The notes under the pieces: generated by a model
What the model was told of the DNA's origin: nothing
What the model saw: the letters and a program-made list of their open reading frames with translations, nothing else
The model's database searches: none
Translations under genes and position numbers: made by a program
In this document: piece by piece, positions 22,652-34,311 of the stretch
How positions within the stretch are numbered: position 1 is the stretch's first letter
Layout of the letters: each line of letters begins with the position of its first letter
Source of the DNA: Lepidodermella squamata
Lineage: Eukaryota > Gastrotricha
Direction of reading: 5' to 3'
Assembly: GCA_047495785.1 (NCBI GenBank)
Contig: JBLDXI010000078.1
Location: forward strand, 1-64,000
DNA length: 64,000 nt

Positions 22652-25560
22652 AGCGCAAGACTACCGAAATACTCAAACTGCCAAAATAAAAATAGCTCCC
22701 GCCAACATATACCTCCTGGACACAATGACTCAAGAATATCTGGGGAAACGTTGGTGAAACTTTATAGAAAATGACGCGCTGATAAATTGCTATTGCCCAG
22801 CGCCAAACTATATTCCAGAAAAATATGGCTCAAATGTTGCAGAATAAAATCGAAGCTGGATGCGTCATTTCGCCTTGCATCGAGTGTAAAGACGCTAGAT
22901 CGGCGAAAACGTGGCCATGGAATCCGAATGTGACGAAGCAAATTTGACTTTGACGAAAGCGCACCTGGGATTTCAATGTTTTTTTTTATCAAGAAGTAAC
23001 AGTCAAGCGAAGTCCACATTTGCGCGTCATGCGCTAATAAAAGGAAAATAAAAATATTAAATATTAGACATCCGAGAGCTGAAGATATGGTGACCGTAGA
23101 GAATCGTAAATCAGACTTTGTCTGGGTCAAATTGCTCCCGAGAGGCCTTGTTACCGTCATTCGGGGCTATCGCAGGATACGGGGCTATTCGGTAAAAAGT
23201 TTGTTCAATTACTAGAATTAAGCTTACTCAAAAACTATAAAGTCAAAGTCGATAAATTTGTGCAGGGAGCTACCTCGATAGATGACACTTATTCTATCAA
23301 AAGTAGGAGTTCAAAGAGTAAACGGTTATGAAGCTGCAGGCTCACCTTTCAGGTGTAAGTTTAACTCAAGAAAACCCCTGTGTTGCATTGAATTACCTGG
23401 ACCGGAATAGATGATTGCAAGGCTCTCGACCAATTACTTCTGAATCTACGGACGCTTAGGACCTTTGGAAAATTTGAAACTCCCCGATCCGATGCATATT
23501 TTTGTCAATTTAATTGAAACCGAATAGCCCCATCGATAAGCGAAGTTGAAGGGTAATTCTTCCAACATGATTGAATATTCTAATGAGCTGGGTTGTTGGT
23601 ATGTTTCTCGGTAAATTACGCAGACTTTGAATTTAAGAGGCTTGGTAAACTTGTGATTAGGCTTATCGGGTGACAGGCTGATTATGCATTCGGCAATGAA
23701 AATTAAAAATTAATTACAAGTCCCTCGATAAAAGCACTGGGTCGGGAGCCAGACTCGGTCTTTAAACAAGGGAAAGCTATAACGAGGGCTGTAATTGAAT
23801 GCAGGAGCTAAAAATAGACCGTTTCTACGCCTTGAGACAGTTGCCATGCCAACGCGCAGAAAGAGACGGACACCGATTACGTGTCATTACAAATTTCGCT
23901 CGCTAAAGGCCGTTAAACAATGACACTATGAATCATTAGTCGGCTTTGATTTAACTGGTTGGCCTTGTTTTTTTACTCTGATTTCAAGTCCTGCCTGGGG
24001 TTAACGAACAAAAAAACCTGGAATCTCATTATTTCAATTTACTTCAAAAATGCCCAGCTCGTCCGATTTCGCAAACAAATTTCATTTGAAATCACAGCTC
24101 ATTTGACAAAATCAATCACCTTGGTCAAGATTGACCAGAATACTTCTGAATCACCAGCAAATTCAGCCAAACATGCTCAAGATAATGATGTGTTCAATTC
24201 TCAATTCATAACTCATGCTTAATTCGTAGAATTATTTAAAAAACAATCTGAAATTTGAAACAATTAGGATGAAAAATGTATTTTCGACAATTTTTTCGCG
24301 GTTAACCTGACTTTTTCTTTTTTTAAATTCATCGAATTAATGGCATTGAGCAATCACGGACCGATTTCACGGCATAAGACGTGTGGTTCCGTCAAGAGGG
24401 CGTTTAGATTGAATGGAATACATTTGCATCTTCTCAGGCGTGATCTCATTTTCATTCGACTGGCCTATTAAGATCCGAGCAAGGTAAAAATCGGGCAGAA
24501 GCTCCCGCCGCCCCTCCTCGGGATGTTGCGATTTTCAAAGTCAAAATCGAATTATTAAAAGTTGTAAAAAAACCCGTAAAATTAATTGCCAAGGCGTAGA
24601 GCAATGAAATCGTAGTGGCAGCCAGTTTCATGTTAGATCAGGCCTATCGACTATCGAAAATCGGCTAATAATCCAATAACTTAGGACAACTGGAACGAAT
24701 GAAAACGATCTAATTTTATGAGAATAAATCCATTTATCGAAATCAAAATAAATCGTAAAACCAGGACGCGATTCTTCATGATTACGCAACACAGCCGGGA
24801 ACAAAATTGGGGAAACAGTTTCCTTAAAAAAATCACGAATTAAATCCTAATTTGATCATGCTAATAATGCTTGTAAATTGCAAGAGATTTTCTGGCCGGG
24901 AAAAAGCTAAAAAATGAAAAATCAGGGCAATTCAGATGAGTCTTTTAGTTGATCAGCAATTGGCCTGAGGGAAAATCAGAAAATCAAGGAGAGTTAAGAT
25001 TGACGGGCATTTTTATAGTTATTGAAATAAATTGCTGATTTTGTCTGATTAATTGGCGTAATTTCTGATAGAAAAGTTTAACAAAAAAGCAGGAAGACTC
25101 GCAGCGCGACTTGAGTGGCAGCTAATCCCCACACTCTGTTGCATAATCACAGCCATTTCAAAGCCACAAGAGCAGCTTAATGCACTGATGATCTTTCAAC
25201 TCGTTTGAACTAAACTTGAAATAACTGGATCTCCCAAAACCACGACAACGCGCCGCTAGGTTTCCAGGAACGCTTTATTATTTTTATTTTTCACGCTTAA
25301 TTTTTTTAATCTATCAAAAAATTATTATTTGTTTAAATAAAAATTTACAACTAATTTATTTAGCAGGGTCCAAAATTACGGTCTACAAACGAGGGAGTTC
25401 TTTTAAGGAGGGTGCCACTAACGAGGGAGCACTGTATTCGACTGCAAATTAAGGAAGACTATCTAAATTAAGTCATATTTTGACAATTAAGTCTTGTTTG
25501 CATAAAAACGGATGTTACATTTTTGCAGTAAAAAAATAATTGGGGCGAAAAAAGCTAACA
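22652..25560. other. Gene-poor intergenic DNA
   Basis: No coding region supported. The longest open frame (22762-23160, minus) has no recognisable domain or composition. Copies of a GAATAGCCCC motif occur at about 23161-23196 (with its inverse) and 23520-23533. Confidence 0.45.
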
Positions 25561-25561
25561 A

Positions 25562-25648
25562 ATGAACTCTTGCGGAATCGAACCGCTGACCTTTAAATGA
25601 TCTCGCCATAAACAACTATGATAAAAAACCACTCGGCCACACGTCCTT
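25562..25648 (-). pseudogene. tRNA-like sequence (relic tRNA or SINE head)
   Basis: On the minus strand there is a good A-box (TGGCCGAGTGG, 25639-25629). A good B-box inside a T-arm (GGTTCGATTCC) follows about 50 bases later. The sequences where the acceptor stem should form do not pair. A class II (Leu or Ser) tRNA pseudogene or a tRNA-derived SINE is more likely than a working tRNA. Confidence 0.5.
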
Positions 25649-25705
25649 GCTTATTTACTTATATTAAGATGTCTTTATATGTGTAAATAATAGCCCCACA
25701 CCTGT

Positions 25706-25735
25706 CCGAATAGCCCCATCCGTGGGGCTATTCGG
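25706..25735. repeat. Perfect short hairpin
   Basis: The 13-bp stem CCGAATAGCCCCA pairs with TGGGGCTATTCGG across a 4-base loop. Partial copies of the motif lie at about 23161-23196 and 23520. Confidence 0.75.
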
Positions 25736-25807
25736 AATCCTGGTGCCATTGGAATCAGGACCCTTGGAAACGTGTAAAAAAGCAAAAAAACCAGGGGGTC
25801 ATTTTTT

Positions 25808-26109
25808 CATTGTGTTTGAGGTTGTCAGTTGAAAAAAATCTGCACGCTGATTGGTCAGTTGGCTCGTATCCATGACTCCGCCTTGCTACTTGATCGTGCG
25901 ATCTATATAATTTGTGGCTTTTATTATTTTTATGAAGGCCGTATCGAAGCACGCGTTTCCAACAAATGCGTAAAACCATTCATAAAAAGATATTTTTTTG
26001 CAAACATTTTATGGATCGCACGATCAAGTAGCAAGGCGGAGTCATGGATACGAGCCAACTGACCAATCAGCGTGCAGATTTTTTTCAACTGACAACCTCA
26101 AACACAATG
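25808..26109. mobile_element. Fold-back element with 96-bp inverted repeats
   Basis: Bases 25808-25903 and 26014-26109 are nearly perfect reverse complements around a 110-bp centre. No transposase lies inside. It is probably a MITE or fold-back transposon. No clear target duplication is seen beyond a short T run. Confidence 0.7.
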
Positions 26110-26244
26110 TTTGACGCATACCAAATAACCCCAAATGACGGTACCGATAGCCACCGTGAGAGCATCTCTCTCGTCATATATGGACTATAGTTAGGTCAGA
26201 GCTACTTGGACAGGTGACAAAATCCATCAATAGTGAATCAGCTT

Positions 26245-26632
26245 TAGGGTTGGGTCGCGTTTCGGGTTTTCGCAAAGTTCGATTTTAGGGGCCTTGCACC
26301 ACGCCTATATTTTTTCGTCGAAAATTAGTTCAGTCACACCTGTGTAGCAGAAGTACCAAGGGAATGTGAGGTTGACCATATGGGGTCCTTTGGTTATACA
26401 ATTCGTGCCTGAAAATATCTCCACAAGATGAGCGATGTCCAGCCCTAGTCGGCTGAGGGCTGGGGATGGCCGGCCAAGTTGTGGTACATTTCATTTGAGG
26501 TGTTGAATCTGACTCTGATCCTCAGACTTGGAAATATTTTCAGGCACGAATTTTAATTTGAGGCGCAAGTTTCCTAAAATCGAAATTTGTAAAAACCCGA
26601 GACGCAACCAAAAACTAACACTAAACTTAACC
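26245..26632. mobile_element. Imperfect inverted-repeat element
   Basis: About 26245-26420 and 26530-26632 are diverged inverted copies, sharing TCGGGTTTT and TCGATTTTAGG pieces and the segment around CGTGCCTGAAAATAT. The inner segment is related to the dispersed repeat seen in the lectin intron. It ends close to the first exon of the broken lectin gene. Confidence 0.5.
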
Positions 26633-26661
26633 CCAAATCCTAATTCCGTCTTCTGTGTCAG

Positions 26662-27610
26662 GTGACTGAATCGATGCTGTACCCAAATTCAGCGTCCCGC
26701 ATTAACGGCACACGTGAGTCCTAACTTTCTTCTCGTCGTGGATTCTGGATTCTACTTTTCTGGATTATTTGTGTCCAGTGACTATTCCAGACAGCCAGAA
26801 GCCACACATCCGCTGTTTCGATTCCGCGACTGGCAAATTCAACGACTGCAGACCACAAAGCTCAGGCTGTTTCATCAGCAATGAGACTCAGCAGTACTCC
26901 ACTGGGGTGTACATCAATCGCGATACTTGTCTGATTGGGGTATGATCCTGGCGACTACATCTGCTCGGCATTGACTCAATATCATTTTTGAACAGAATGC
27001 TGTTTCCTGCAAGGATTCATCCAGCCCTTGCTATGCACCTTGCCCTCAGGGTCAATCTCAGGTAATAATCGACCATCAGCCAATTTATATCATGGTAGCG
27101 AGTGAATTTTCCTCAATAGGATAAGCTGGATACGGGACTGCAGACCTTTTAACTCAACCACGACAAGTGCATCAACGATATCTCGCCCCTTGTGAGTTTG
27201 CTTTAAAGAATATTCAAGTCTGTTTCTCAAATGCATTTCATTTCTTACAAACCAGTCCCCAGCAAACGGCAGGTGGCGTTTACGTTAAATGGCGACAAAG
27301 CTGCGGGCGCGGCGAAATGCCTCGCGAATAATGTCACGATAGCCAAGGTCACGTCAGACGATGACATGGCCCTCGCCTCGCAAGTCACTTCACTAGGGGA
27401 TCTGGCTTCTGGATCGGCCTCGCCCAGATAGGAGGATCTCTCAAATGGGACGATGGCACCTATTTCGAGTATTACGGCTCGCTTTGGTTCGGGCCGGCAT
27501 TCGATGCATGTGTTGTCATTATCTATCGTTTCCCTACCACCGATTATCAGTTCCAGAATATTGCATGCAATGAGACTATTCCTTATGTTTTATGTGAGAG
27601 ACTTTTGTGA
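26662..27610 (+). pseudogene. Broken C-type lectin paralogue
   Basis: Exon-like pieces are 26662-26713, 26779-26939, 26996-27061, 27120-27191 and 27256-27610. They encode the family four-cysteine units (RCFDSATGKFNDC, SCKDSSSPCYAPC) and a C-type lectin domain (GFWIGLAQ, WDDGTY, PYVLCERLL). Lesions: an in-frame TAA at 27150, a phase mismatch into the last exon, and a one-base frameshift near 27400 inside the lectin domain. No signal peptide is seen. A single sequencing indel could explain one lesion but not all three. Its mid-unit start suggests it is a 5'-truncated duplicate of the palindrome lectin. Confidence 0.65.
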
Positions 27611-28984
27611 TCATTTTCCTTGCCAAAATGGGTGTGGATGATCGAGTAGAAATGGATGGTTATGATGCAGCTTTATTATGTGCTGCTGCAAGACTGATTT
27701 TGTCTTATTGAGCCGAGAAGTAAAACTTTCTAATTTATTGTGATCTTTTCGAGGTGGGAAAGTCTATTTTTCAACAACTTCCTCTTCAGGCTTTTGAAGT
27801 AGCAACCGTTTGGCAAATTTTCGGATTTATGATTTATTTGTTGACGGCAATCGTCCCAGTGTAGGAAGAAGCGGGGGGACGAGGGGGTTTTAAGACAAAG
27901 TTTAAGACTTTTCGGTAAATCCCCTCATCCCGCGAAAAGTCGCGCCCCCAAAAAAGTAATCCACTCCTCCCTCCTTTGCCTTGAACTTTGTCTTAAAGGG
28001 AAATGCAGGGCGCTAAGTAATCCTCACCGTTTAGCCTCAGTATCAGTCATGATATTAGAACTACAAGGGCTGCAACTTTGCATTTTCAGAGCCAGAAAAT
28101 TACTTTCAGCAGATTCTGCGGAGAGCATTCAATGAGCATTAGTTGAATTGGCACTTCAAGCTTACGACGAGTTCGATTTCGTTGAGGGCGAACAAGAAAC
28201 CTCGCATCGGCCCGAATGAGAAGGGCTGGCTCCGAGCTTGTTACAAATTTTACACTGTAACAATCAATCGGACTGATTTTGAAAACCAAGATCGTCATTT
28301 TTAGGGGTTTCAGAGCAGTACACGAAGTTGGATCCTCGAACTATTAGGAAGTATTTTCGGGCCTGAATTTTATGACCAAAGGAGCTAATTTTAGTGGTGA
28401 ATCCGAAAAATTCCCTCGCGCGTATTTCTTTGCTTTGCTTTGAATCTCCGCCAATGCAGCACATCCGGATTTCCATATTGTGGAAAAGGTTTGCGAACCG
28501 CTGCTTATTATTCGGAAATTTGGAATTTATTCGAAAAATGGGAATTGTCCCTGCTTGCGTCTTGAAAATTGGTGTCATCCACCGCCTCTGAGCTGGGCCT
28601 AGTCGGAACACAGATCAATTCATAACTACTTGAATTGAAAAAAATCGAAAAATCTCAATTTTTATAAATTCGCGTACTTTTCCTTGGAATTCGAGCGTGA
28701 ATCAGGCTAATTATCAAATTATCAATCCCCTAAAGGCTATCAACTCTCAGAATGCCGAATGCCTATGATTACTCCTCAGGGTGGGGACTTACGACCATAT
28801 TGGACTGTTTTTTATGAAGTCTTCGAGGTATAGGAATCTGGCCCAAGCTTCGATCAAAATTCATTTGAAATCCAACGGCCAAAAGTCGAGGAATGAATCA
28901 ATTAGATGAAGTTCAGGCATAAACAGATGGCGTGTCATCCAAATCGGGTTGAAATTTAAATAAATTGGTTGTATTTCGGCTTTT
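27611..28984. other. Intergenic with a dispersed repeat fragment
   Basis: No gene supported. A fragment near 28330-28390 (ATTTTCGGGCCTGAATTTTA followed by CCAAAGG) belongs to the dispersed repeat family. A GC-rich tract lies at about 27860-28000. Confidence 0.4.
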
Positions 28985-29039
28985 TTACCTCCCCGACATT
29001 TTTTTGCTTTATTGATGATGCCACGTAGCAGTCGCGTGC
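28985..29039 (+). promoter_or_regulatory. Conserved block upstream of zinc-finger paralogue
   Basis: Nearly identical to 16091-16147, at a similar distance upstream of the homologous start codon. Confidence 0.45.
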
Positions 29040-29182
29040 TTATATTATAGGTTCTCGTTTTTTCATTGATTTATTTTCAGTCGCGTAGTTGCGTAGATTT
29101 TATTGCGCAGTTAATAGGTGTCGACGTTTCATTCGAGGCTTTTCAAATTTAATTTTGATTTCCGCACTTGAACTTGATAGAT

Positions 29183-29852
29183 ATGGATACCAGCCATTTA
29201 GAGGTGCTGGATTTATCTCGAAAAAAAGCGGCTATCATTTCAATTTCCACGATAGCTCCATGGGCTCTCAAGGTAGCAGAGTCAAACTTGATCACAATCA
29301 GCTCAGAACGGAGATCAGCTTTTCAGCCTTACTCGGGGACTCGAATCCCATTTGAAAATTCAACAGCTAGTTGCGAAGATTCCCAGAAGCTGCCGGTAAG
29401 GTTCGGTGACTATTACTACTATCTCCTTGTGAATCATCTTTTCCTTGCAGGTCAACCCTTTATCCGGATCTTGTGATGGAAGCGTCGAATTGAACTCAAA
29501 TTCAAATTCAAATTCAAACACCGAGAAGCGTTCGAATTCTGTTTTTGTATGCGATTACTGTCCCAAACGCCGGGTTTATACCACGCGTAACGGCTTTCGG
29601 CTTCACGTTAGAGCCCACCATTTCGAGAAATTCGCCATGACGTGCTTTACCTGTTCGCGGCTGTTTGAGAACGCCGCTCAGCTGCGAATTCACTTGTATC
29701 AGCACAGGAGATCAGCACAGCCTTCGATCAAAAAAGGCTCGGCAGCCTCGCAAGGAAATTTCTCGCCTAAAAGCTCGTTGAACTGGGAGATTACTTCCCC
29801 TGATCCCTCGCCAAGTTCAAGCTATAATGAACAATTCATTAAGGTTGATTAA
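29183..29852 (+). CDS. Two-finger C2H2 zinc-finger protein, paralogue
   Basis: Exons 29183-29395 and 29451-29852 join in phase 0 to 204 residues. It has the same plan as 16333-16972: N-terminal VLDLSRKKA, an intron at the same point before VNPL, two C2H2 fingers (CDYC and CFTC), and a Ser/Pro-rich tail ending KVD. A short NSNSNSN tract (29500-29520) is an added microsatellite. The finger region differs from the palindrome copies at only a handful of bases, while linker and tail differ far more. Confidence 0.8.
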
Positions 29853-30261
29853 AACGGAGGAGGATTATTATAAACAATTGTTGATATATATGACTCAAAT
29901 TTACTTGAATAAATAATAAAGAATTCTTCTTTTTCGGAGAGTTTCGAGTTGAAGATTGGTTTGACGCCTAAATCTAAACTCAACTGCGCCCAGGTCATTG
30001 GCCAGGTCGGGGACCTCTTCCCAACTTTACCTTATACAATCCTTGATCAAAAATATTATACAGTTCTATATTTTTAGACAAAAGACGTTTTTCTGGCGAT
30101 GACCTCTTGGCTTATTATCGGTTTGAAATTACGTCTTTTTATTCATAATTTATCGCATATTTGGACTTTCTCTCAAGGTCGTTAGGCAATAAACGCTGAC
30201 AGTTCATTTTTTGCTGAATTCTTATACCAGGCTAAAATCAAAACTATTGAAGGGCTATTGA

Positions 30262-30312
30262 AAAAGCAAGTCGGCAGATTTAAGTCACATTTTTAGTTGT
30301 CGGGTGAACAAA
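30262..30312. repeat. Dispersed repeat fragment forming the channel C-terminus
   Basis: Homologous to 35815-35870 and, inverted, to 36020-36095. Its reverse complement encodes HPTTKNVT and the stop of channel A. Confidence 0.6.
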
Positions 30313-32658
30313 ATTAATGATTAATGATGAAACAGTTACAGGCACTTCAGAGTAGAACAAATATGGATATCTTGGCACGATGCCAAACAAGAAAATCGGC
30401 GTGATACTAATGAGAAAAACATATGAAAATAAGACAAATCGATCCATAACATCAGCGATGAATTCCCACCGTTGAATGCGATAGATTTCCAGTGTAATTT
30501 GCCGCTCATGATCAGCCTTATCGCTGCCGAACATTTTCTTATCAGGATTCGTCTCAGTCGCGATCTGAATGTCGTGTTGGAAAATCGAATAGAAGCTACT
30601 GCGTAACATTTTCTCACACTCGTCGTGCTGTTCTTCTTTAGTCGTTGGCAGTCTTGGCTTTTTAACGCGAAAAACTGGCGCGAGAAAGCAAGCGGCTTTA
30701 TACAACCACTCCGGTACAACCTGCTGCCGTCTCTGGTCGCGGCTTTTCCGGAAGCAAATGAAGACCAGGCCCTCGCCTAACATAGCTAGGCATATGTAAA
30801 GCATCGATAGATCGATGTAGTAGCACAACAACGGGATCTTGTCCGAGGTTCGAGGTATGTCGTCGATTATCATAAGCTGGAAAACGCCATAGGCCAAGAG
30901 GCAGGTGAAGGACAGCTCCAACTTTTCGCTGTCATCAACCGCAGCGGCGAATGTCGCAACTTCCGCCAGCGAAATTATCAAACTAGGCACGATAACATTG
31001 ATAAGGTAATACCCAATCTTCCTCTGAAGAACGAGGTCGAATTCAACCCGGGAAAACGTATTGGTCGGGATGACGTACTGGACCCGTTTCACCCGTTGAT
31101 CTGTACTAACAAGTGACCACTGTTCGTTCTCGATCCACCACCTTTTCTGAATTGTGTCGCCGAAGTGGAAAACTTGGAATTCGACTGTGTACCGCCAGCT
31201 TTCCATGATCAAAGTGCAGTTTTGGGTGTCGAACGGGAACAATCGAATGTCGAAGTCGCAGAAGGCTTTGAAGGTCCCACCAGGCCGGTATGAGATGTAA
31301 CCGTTGCTTGAGACTCGCACCATTTCCTGGTCGTGCATGAGTAACAGCTCGTAATGTTGTTCAGAGTTTATCATGGCGATTTCAGGGATCCAGATTTGTC
31401 TCTGCGGTGTTGTGACGCTGGGTACGCAGCAGTGGGGAAAGGTTCGGTTCCAGGTGTGAAATTCATCGAACCAATACTGAAATGGAGGACAGGAATGGGA
31501 GGAGGTTTTGAAATTATCGATAAGAAACCTACAAACAGCAGGTATCCAGACAGTTTCAGAGCTTTGTCTCGCTCAATCTAAGAAAATCATTGGTATATAA
31601 AATTGCAATAATTAATCCAGATTTTCTTTCGACGAGCCTTCCTTTTGAAGAGTTCGAGCATAATTTCTGACATCTATGATAATTCTATTTCTGAGGCTTT
31701 GATGGATTGGTGATACTACTCTGATGGATGATGGATTGTTTCCGTCATTAGGACTTGCACCCAGTCCAGATAACCCCTCAGATACACAGTAGCTCATAAA
31801 CTGAGACACGGTACCTCATATTCACGGTGCGAAGGACAGGGATGCTGGGGTGTCGCGACACCCCAGCTCTGGGACTCCAAACCCGAGGAAGGCAGAAGAA
31901 ACCACAGGGGGGATTCTCGGCCAGGTCCCAGAAATTAAGCAGAAAACACCTCAGCTCCCGGATCCTACTTCACACACTGGCCTCTAAATATTGTGATAAT
32001 AAATTTTATCTCACTGTTCTCTATCCCCATTCGTCAAGCTTTATATGTAGTTTCATTTATATGTATAACTCTAAAAGGTTCAGCTTCACAGAAATTCGGG
32101 ATTCAATCTTAATCTTACTCTATCAATTGACCTTGGGACATAAAACTGCGACTTTATCGGAAAGGCTCGAGACCACTGCGAGACCAGCGTAACAGTTGGG
32201 GTTAACGATCCCTAGATTCCGTTTAATTGGAATAAATTGAAGCGGAGAATGGTGAATGGTTCAGGGGTTAGGCAAAAATCTAAACCGGTGTCGCCGAAAA
32301 AGTTGTCAGAACGTTTTTAACGGCTAAAAAATCCGTGTTTGCTTACCACATCGTTGATGGTCGACAAAACGAGGCGAACTTCAATGTTTATCGGCTTGTT
32401 ACTGCGCTTCAGAGGCCTCACCCAAGTCTCATGTTTGCCAAATACGTCTCGCGCGATGATATCCTCACTAATAGAGACATTGCGACACAGCGGCGAATTA
32501 GCTGAAACGGCCTGCTTTAATTTCTGCGGAACTATAACTTCATCGCCGTTTTCGTCTATCGTAACATTGTACCATAAACTCTGGCCTGAAGTTGCTGCGA
32601 TCACGTGAATCACGAAACAGTAGAGAATTTTCGCGAAATTATTCGAGGTCAAAATCAT
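30280..32658 (-). CDS. Cys-loop ligand-gated ion channel subunit A
   Basis: Exons 32658-32347, 31578-31534 and 31476-30280 join in phase 0 to about 517 residues. A signal peptide (MILTSNN to SGQS) starts the protein; I chose this ATG because the tandem paralogue aligns from the same residue. The extracellular domain has the 13-residue Cys-loop (C-DFDIRLFPFDTQN-C) and the loop-B-like SWRY. Four membrane helices follow, with SEK before M2 as in cation channels rather than the PAR of anion channels. No vicinal Cys pair is seen at loop C, so it is not a classical alpha nicotinic subunit. The last residues (HPTTKNVT) lie in a dispersed repeat. It is the downstream partner of the tandem pair. Confidence 0.85.
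31832..31990. repeat. Dispersed repeat with a 24-bp perfect palindrome
   Basis: GCTGGGGTGTCG at 31844-31855 is followed by its exact reverse complement to 31867. Flanks carry CCAAACCCGAGGAAG, GAAACCACAGGGGG and GGATCCTACTTC pieces found in the other family copies. It lies in intron 1 of channel gene A. Confidence 0.6.
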
Positions 32659-33628
32659 GTTTTTTGACAAGATGAATGTCTCAATGTATGCTGGCTTGCG
32701 GCGATCTGAGAACAACAAATTGTGTAGTTAATTGAGCTGGTTCAATTGCTTGCGGTTGTTGTGATAAGTGCGTCACGGAAAAAAATACGCTTTAATATTT
32801 TATGATGGCGAGCCGTCGATTTGATTCGATGTCAAGTGCGATCACTTTATTTTTTATTTTATATTTAACCAGACATGAATTAACAAATCTAAGGACAAAT
32901 ATCTTATTCAGCTATTATAAGAGTGATCTGGGGTACTTCCTAGAAATTTCTCGAGATCAATCTAAAATTGAATTATTTTTCCGAATTGCGGAATTCTCAC
33001 CATTCGGTTCAGATTTCAAGCCAAGGTTAGTGATTTTCTTGTCTCATTATTTCGATACATTAATTCCATCTACTGCGCCTACCACTCAACCATCAGGCAG
33101 CTTCTATCTCGATGAAGTCAGAATATTCTGTTAATCACGTAGGATCATGGCTAGGAAAAGCTAACAGCCCCACACTTATGTCTCTAATCAGCCTAGCATG
33201 TGCATTGGCGACTCAATTTTGCTTCGGGATAAAAATCAGCAAATAAACCTAGTTCATTCCTAGCCGCGTAGAGAACATGAAGAACTCGCACTGGAACTTT
33301 GAAATATGAATTCAAAGCGGTTTTTGAGCAGGATCTTCTCGCTAAATGCGAGATACCACAGTCCATTCAGCCATCCGAGCATTCGGCCACAGTCCATGGT
33401 CCCGTTTCACTCGATCATCAGCCAATTTTAAACTAATTTCAACCAGAAATGCGTTAGCTCATCTTTAGCCATTTGGTAATGGAACTCGCTCAGCTTTAGC
33501 AATAAACTCAGGTTTTCCCTAGGCCCATTCTTGAGCATTTTTTCGTGATGTTTGGTCAATTTGAAAGGGCAAAGAGTTCAAGTTAAGAAACGAGAGATTC
33601 GAGATGTCGAGAGCCTGTCGGCTCCGTT
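32659..33628. other. Intergenic upstream of channel A
   Basis: No gene supported. The segment just upstream of the channel A start (about 32719-32900) resembles 36840-36990 upstream of channel B, so the promoter was probably duplicated too. Confidence 0.4.
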
Positions 33629-33897
33629 CACTAGGAAAAAAATATAGCTTTTTAGCTCAGGACCCCTCGAAATGCTATTGCTAGAAATCTCGTTCCCGTA
33701 CCCTTATTTAGCTATTTTTAGCTATTTAGCCATGTTCAACCATTGTGTGCGTAATCCTTTAATCCTTTAACAATGAATTGTGGCTAAATGTTCATGGCTA
33801 AATAGCCGAAAAAGCTAAATAAGGGTACGTAGATGAGATTATTAGCAAGAGCATTTCGAGGGGTCTTGAGCTAAAAAGCTATATTTTTTTCCTAGTG
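33629..33897. mobile_element. MITE with about 50-bp terminal inverted repeats
   Basis: The ends CACTAGGAAAAAAATATAGC (left) and their reverse complement (right, ending CCTAGTG) pair for about 50 bp with few mismatches. The 269-bp element also has inner AGCTATTTAGCC inverse copies. No open frame. The target duplication is not clear. Confidence 0.7.
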
Positions 33898-34311
33898 TTA
33901 TTGACGTCCGTTTTCAAGGCCTGTGGAATTGAGTCCTTAATTAAGTTGGGCTGAATCTAGGGTTTTTCCATCGGCGGTTGGTCCATCCTATCAATTCCAT
34001 TGCTTCATTCACGCCGAGTTAACTTGCTGAAATTTTTAACATCAAGGCTGCTGAATGACCTCACATTTGAACCTACAAAGCTCGCAATCGCTTCCAATAT
34101 CGCAGTTCAGCTGCCACACCCTGACACATCTCAATCATATATCGAAGGCCTCTTAATCTTTAGACGAAACTCAATTGGGCTGATCGAAAAGCATCAAGTC
34201 AGTCAAGCGGGATAGAACAGTTGATAGTGGATGCGAGCTAGAGTTTGTGTAACGCTTTTTGAAACACTGAAAGCGATATGATTGATGATATGACTGTATT
34301 TAGTCTCTTAG

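Noticed and set aside
22762-23160. 132-codon minus-strand open frame next to the palindrome
   Set aside because: No domain, no splice or promoter support, and composition like random AT-rich DNA.
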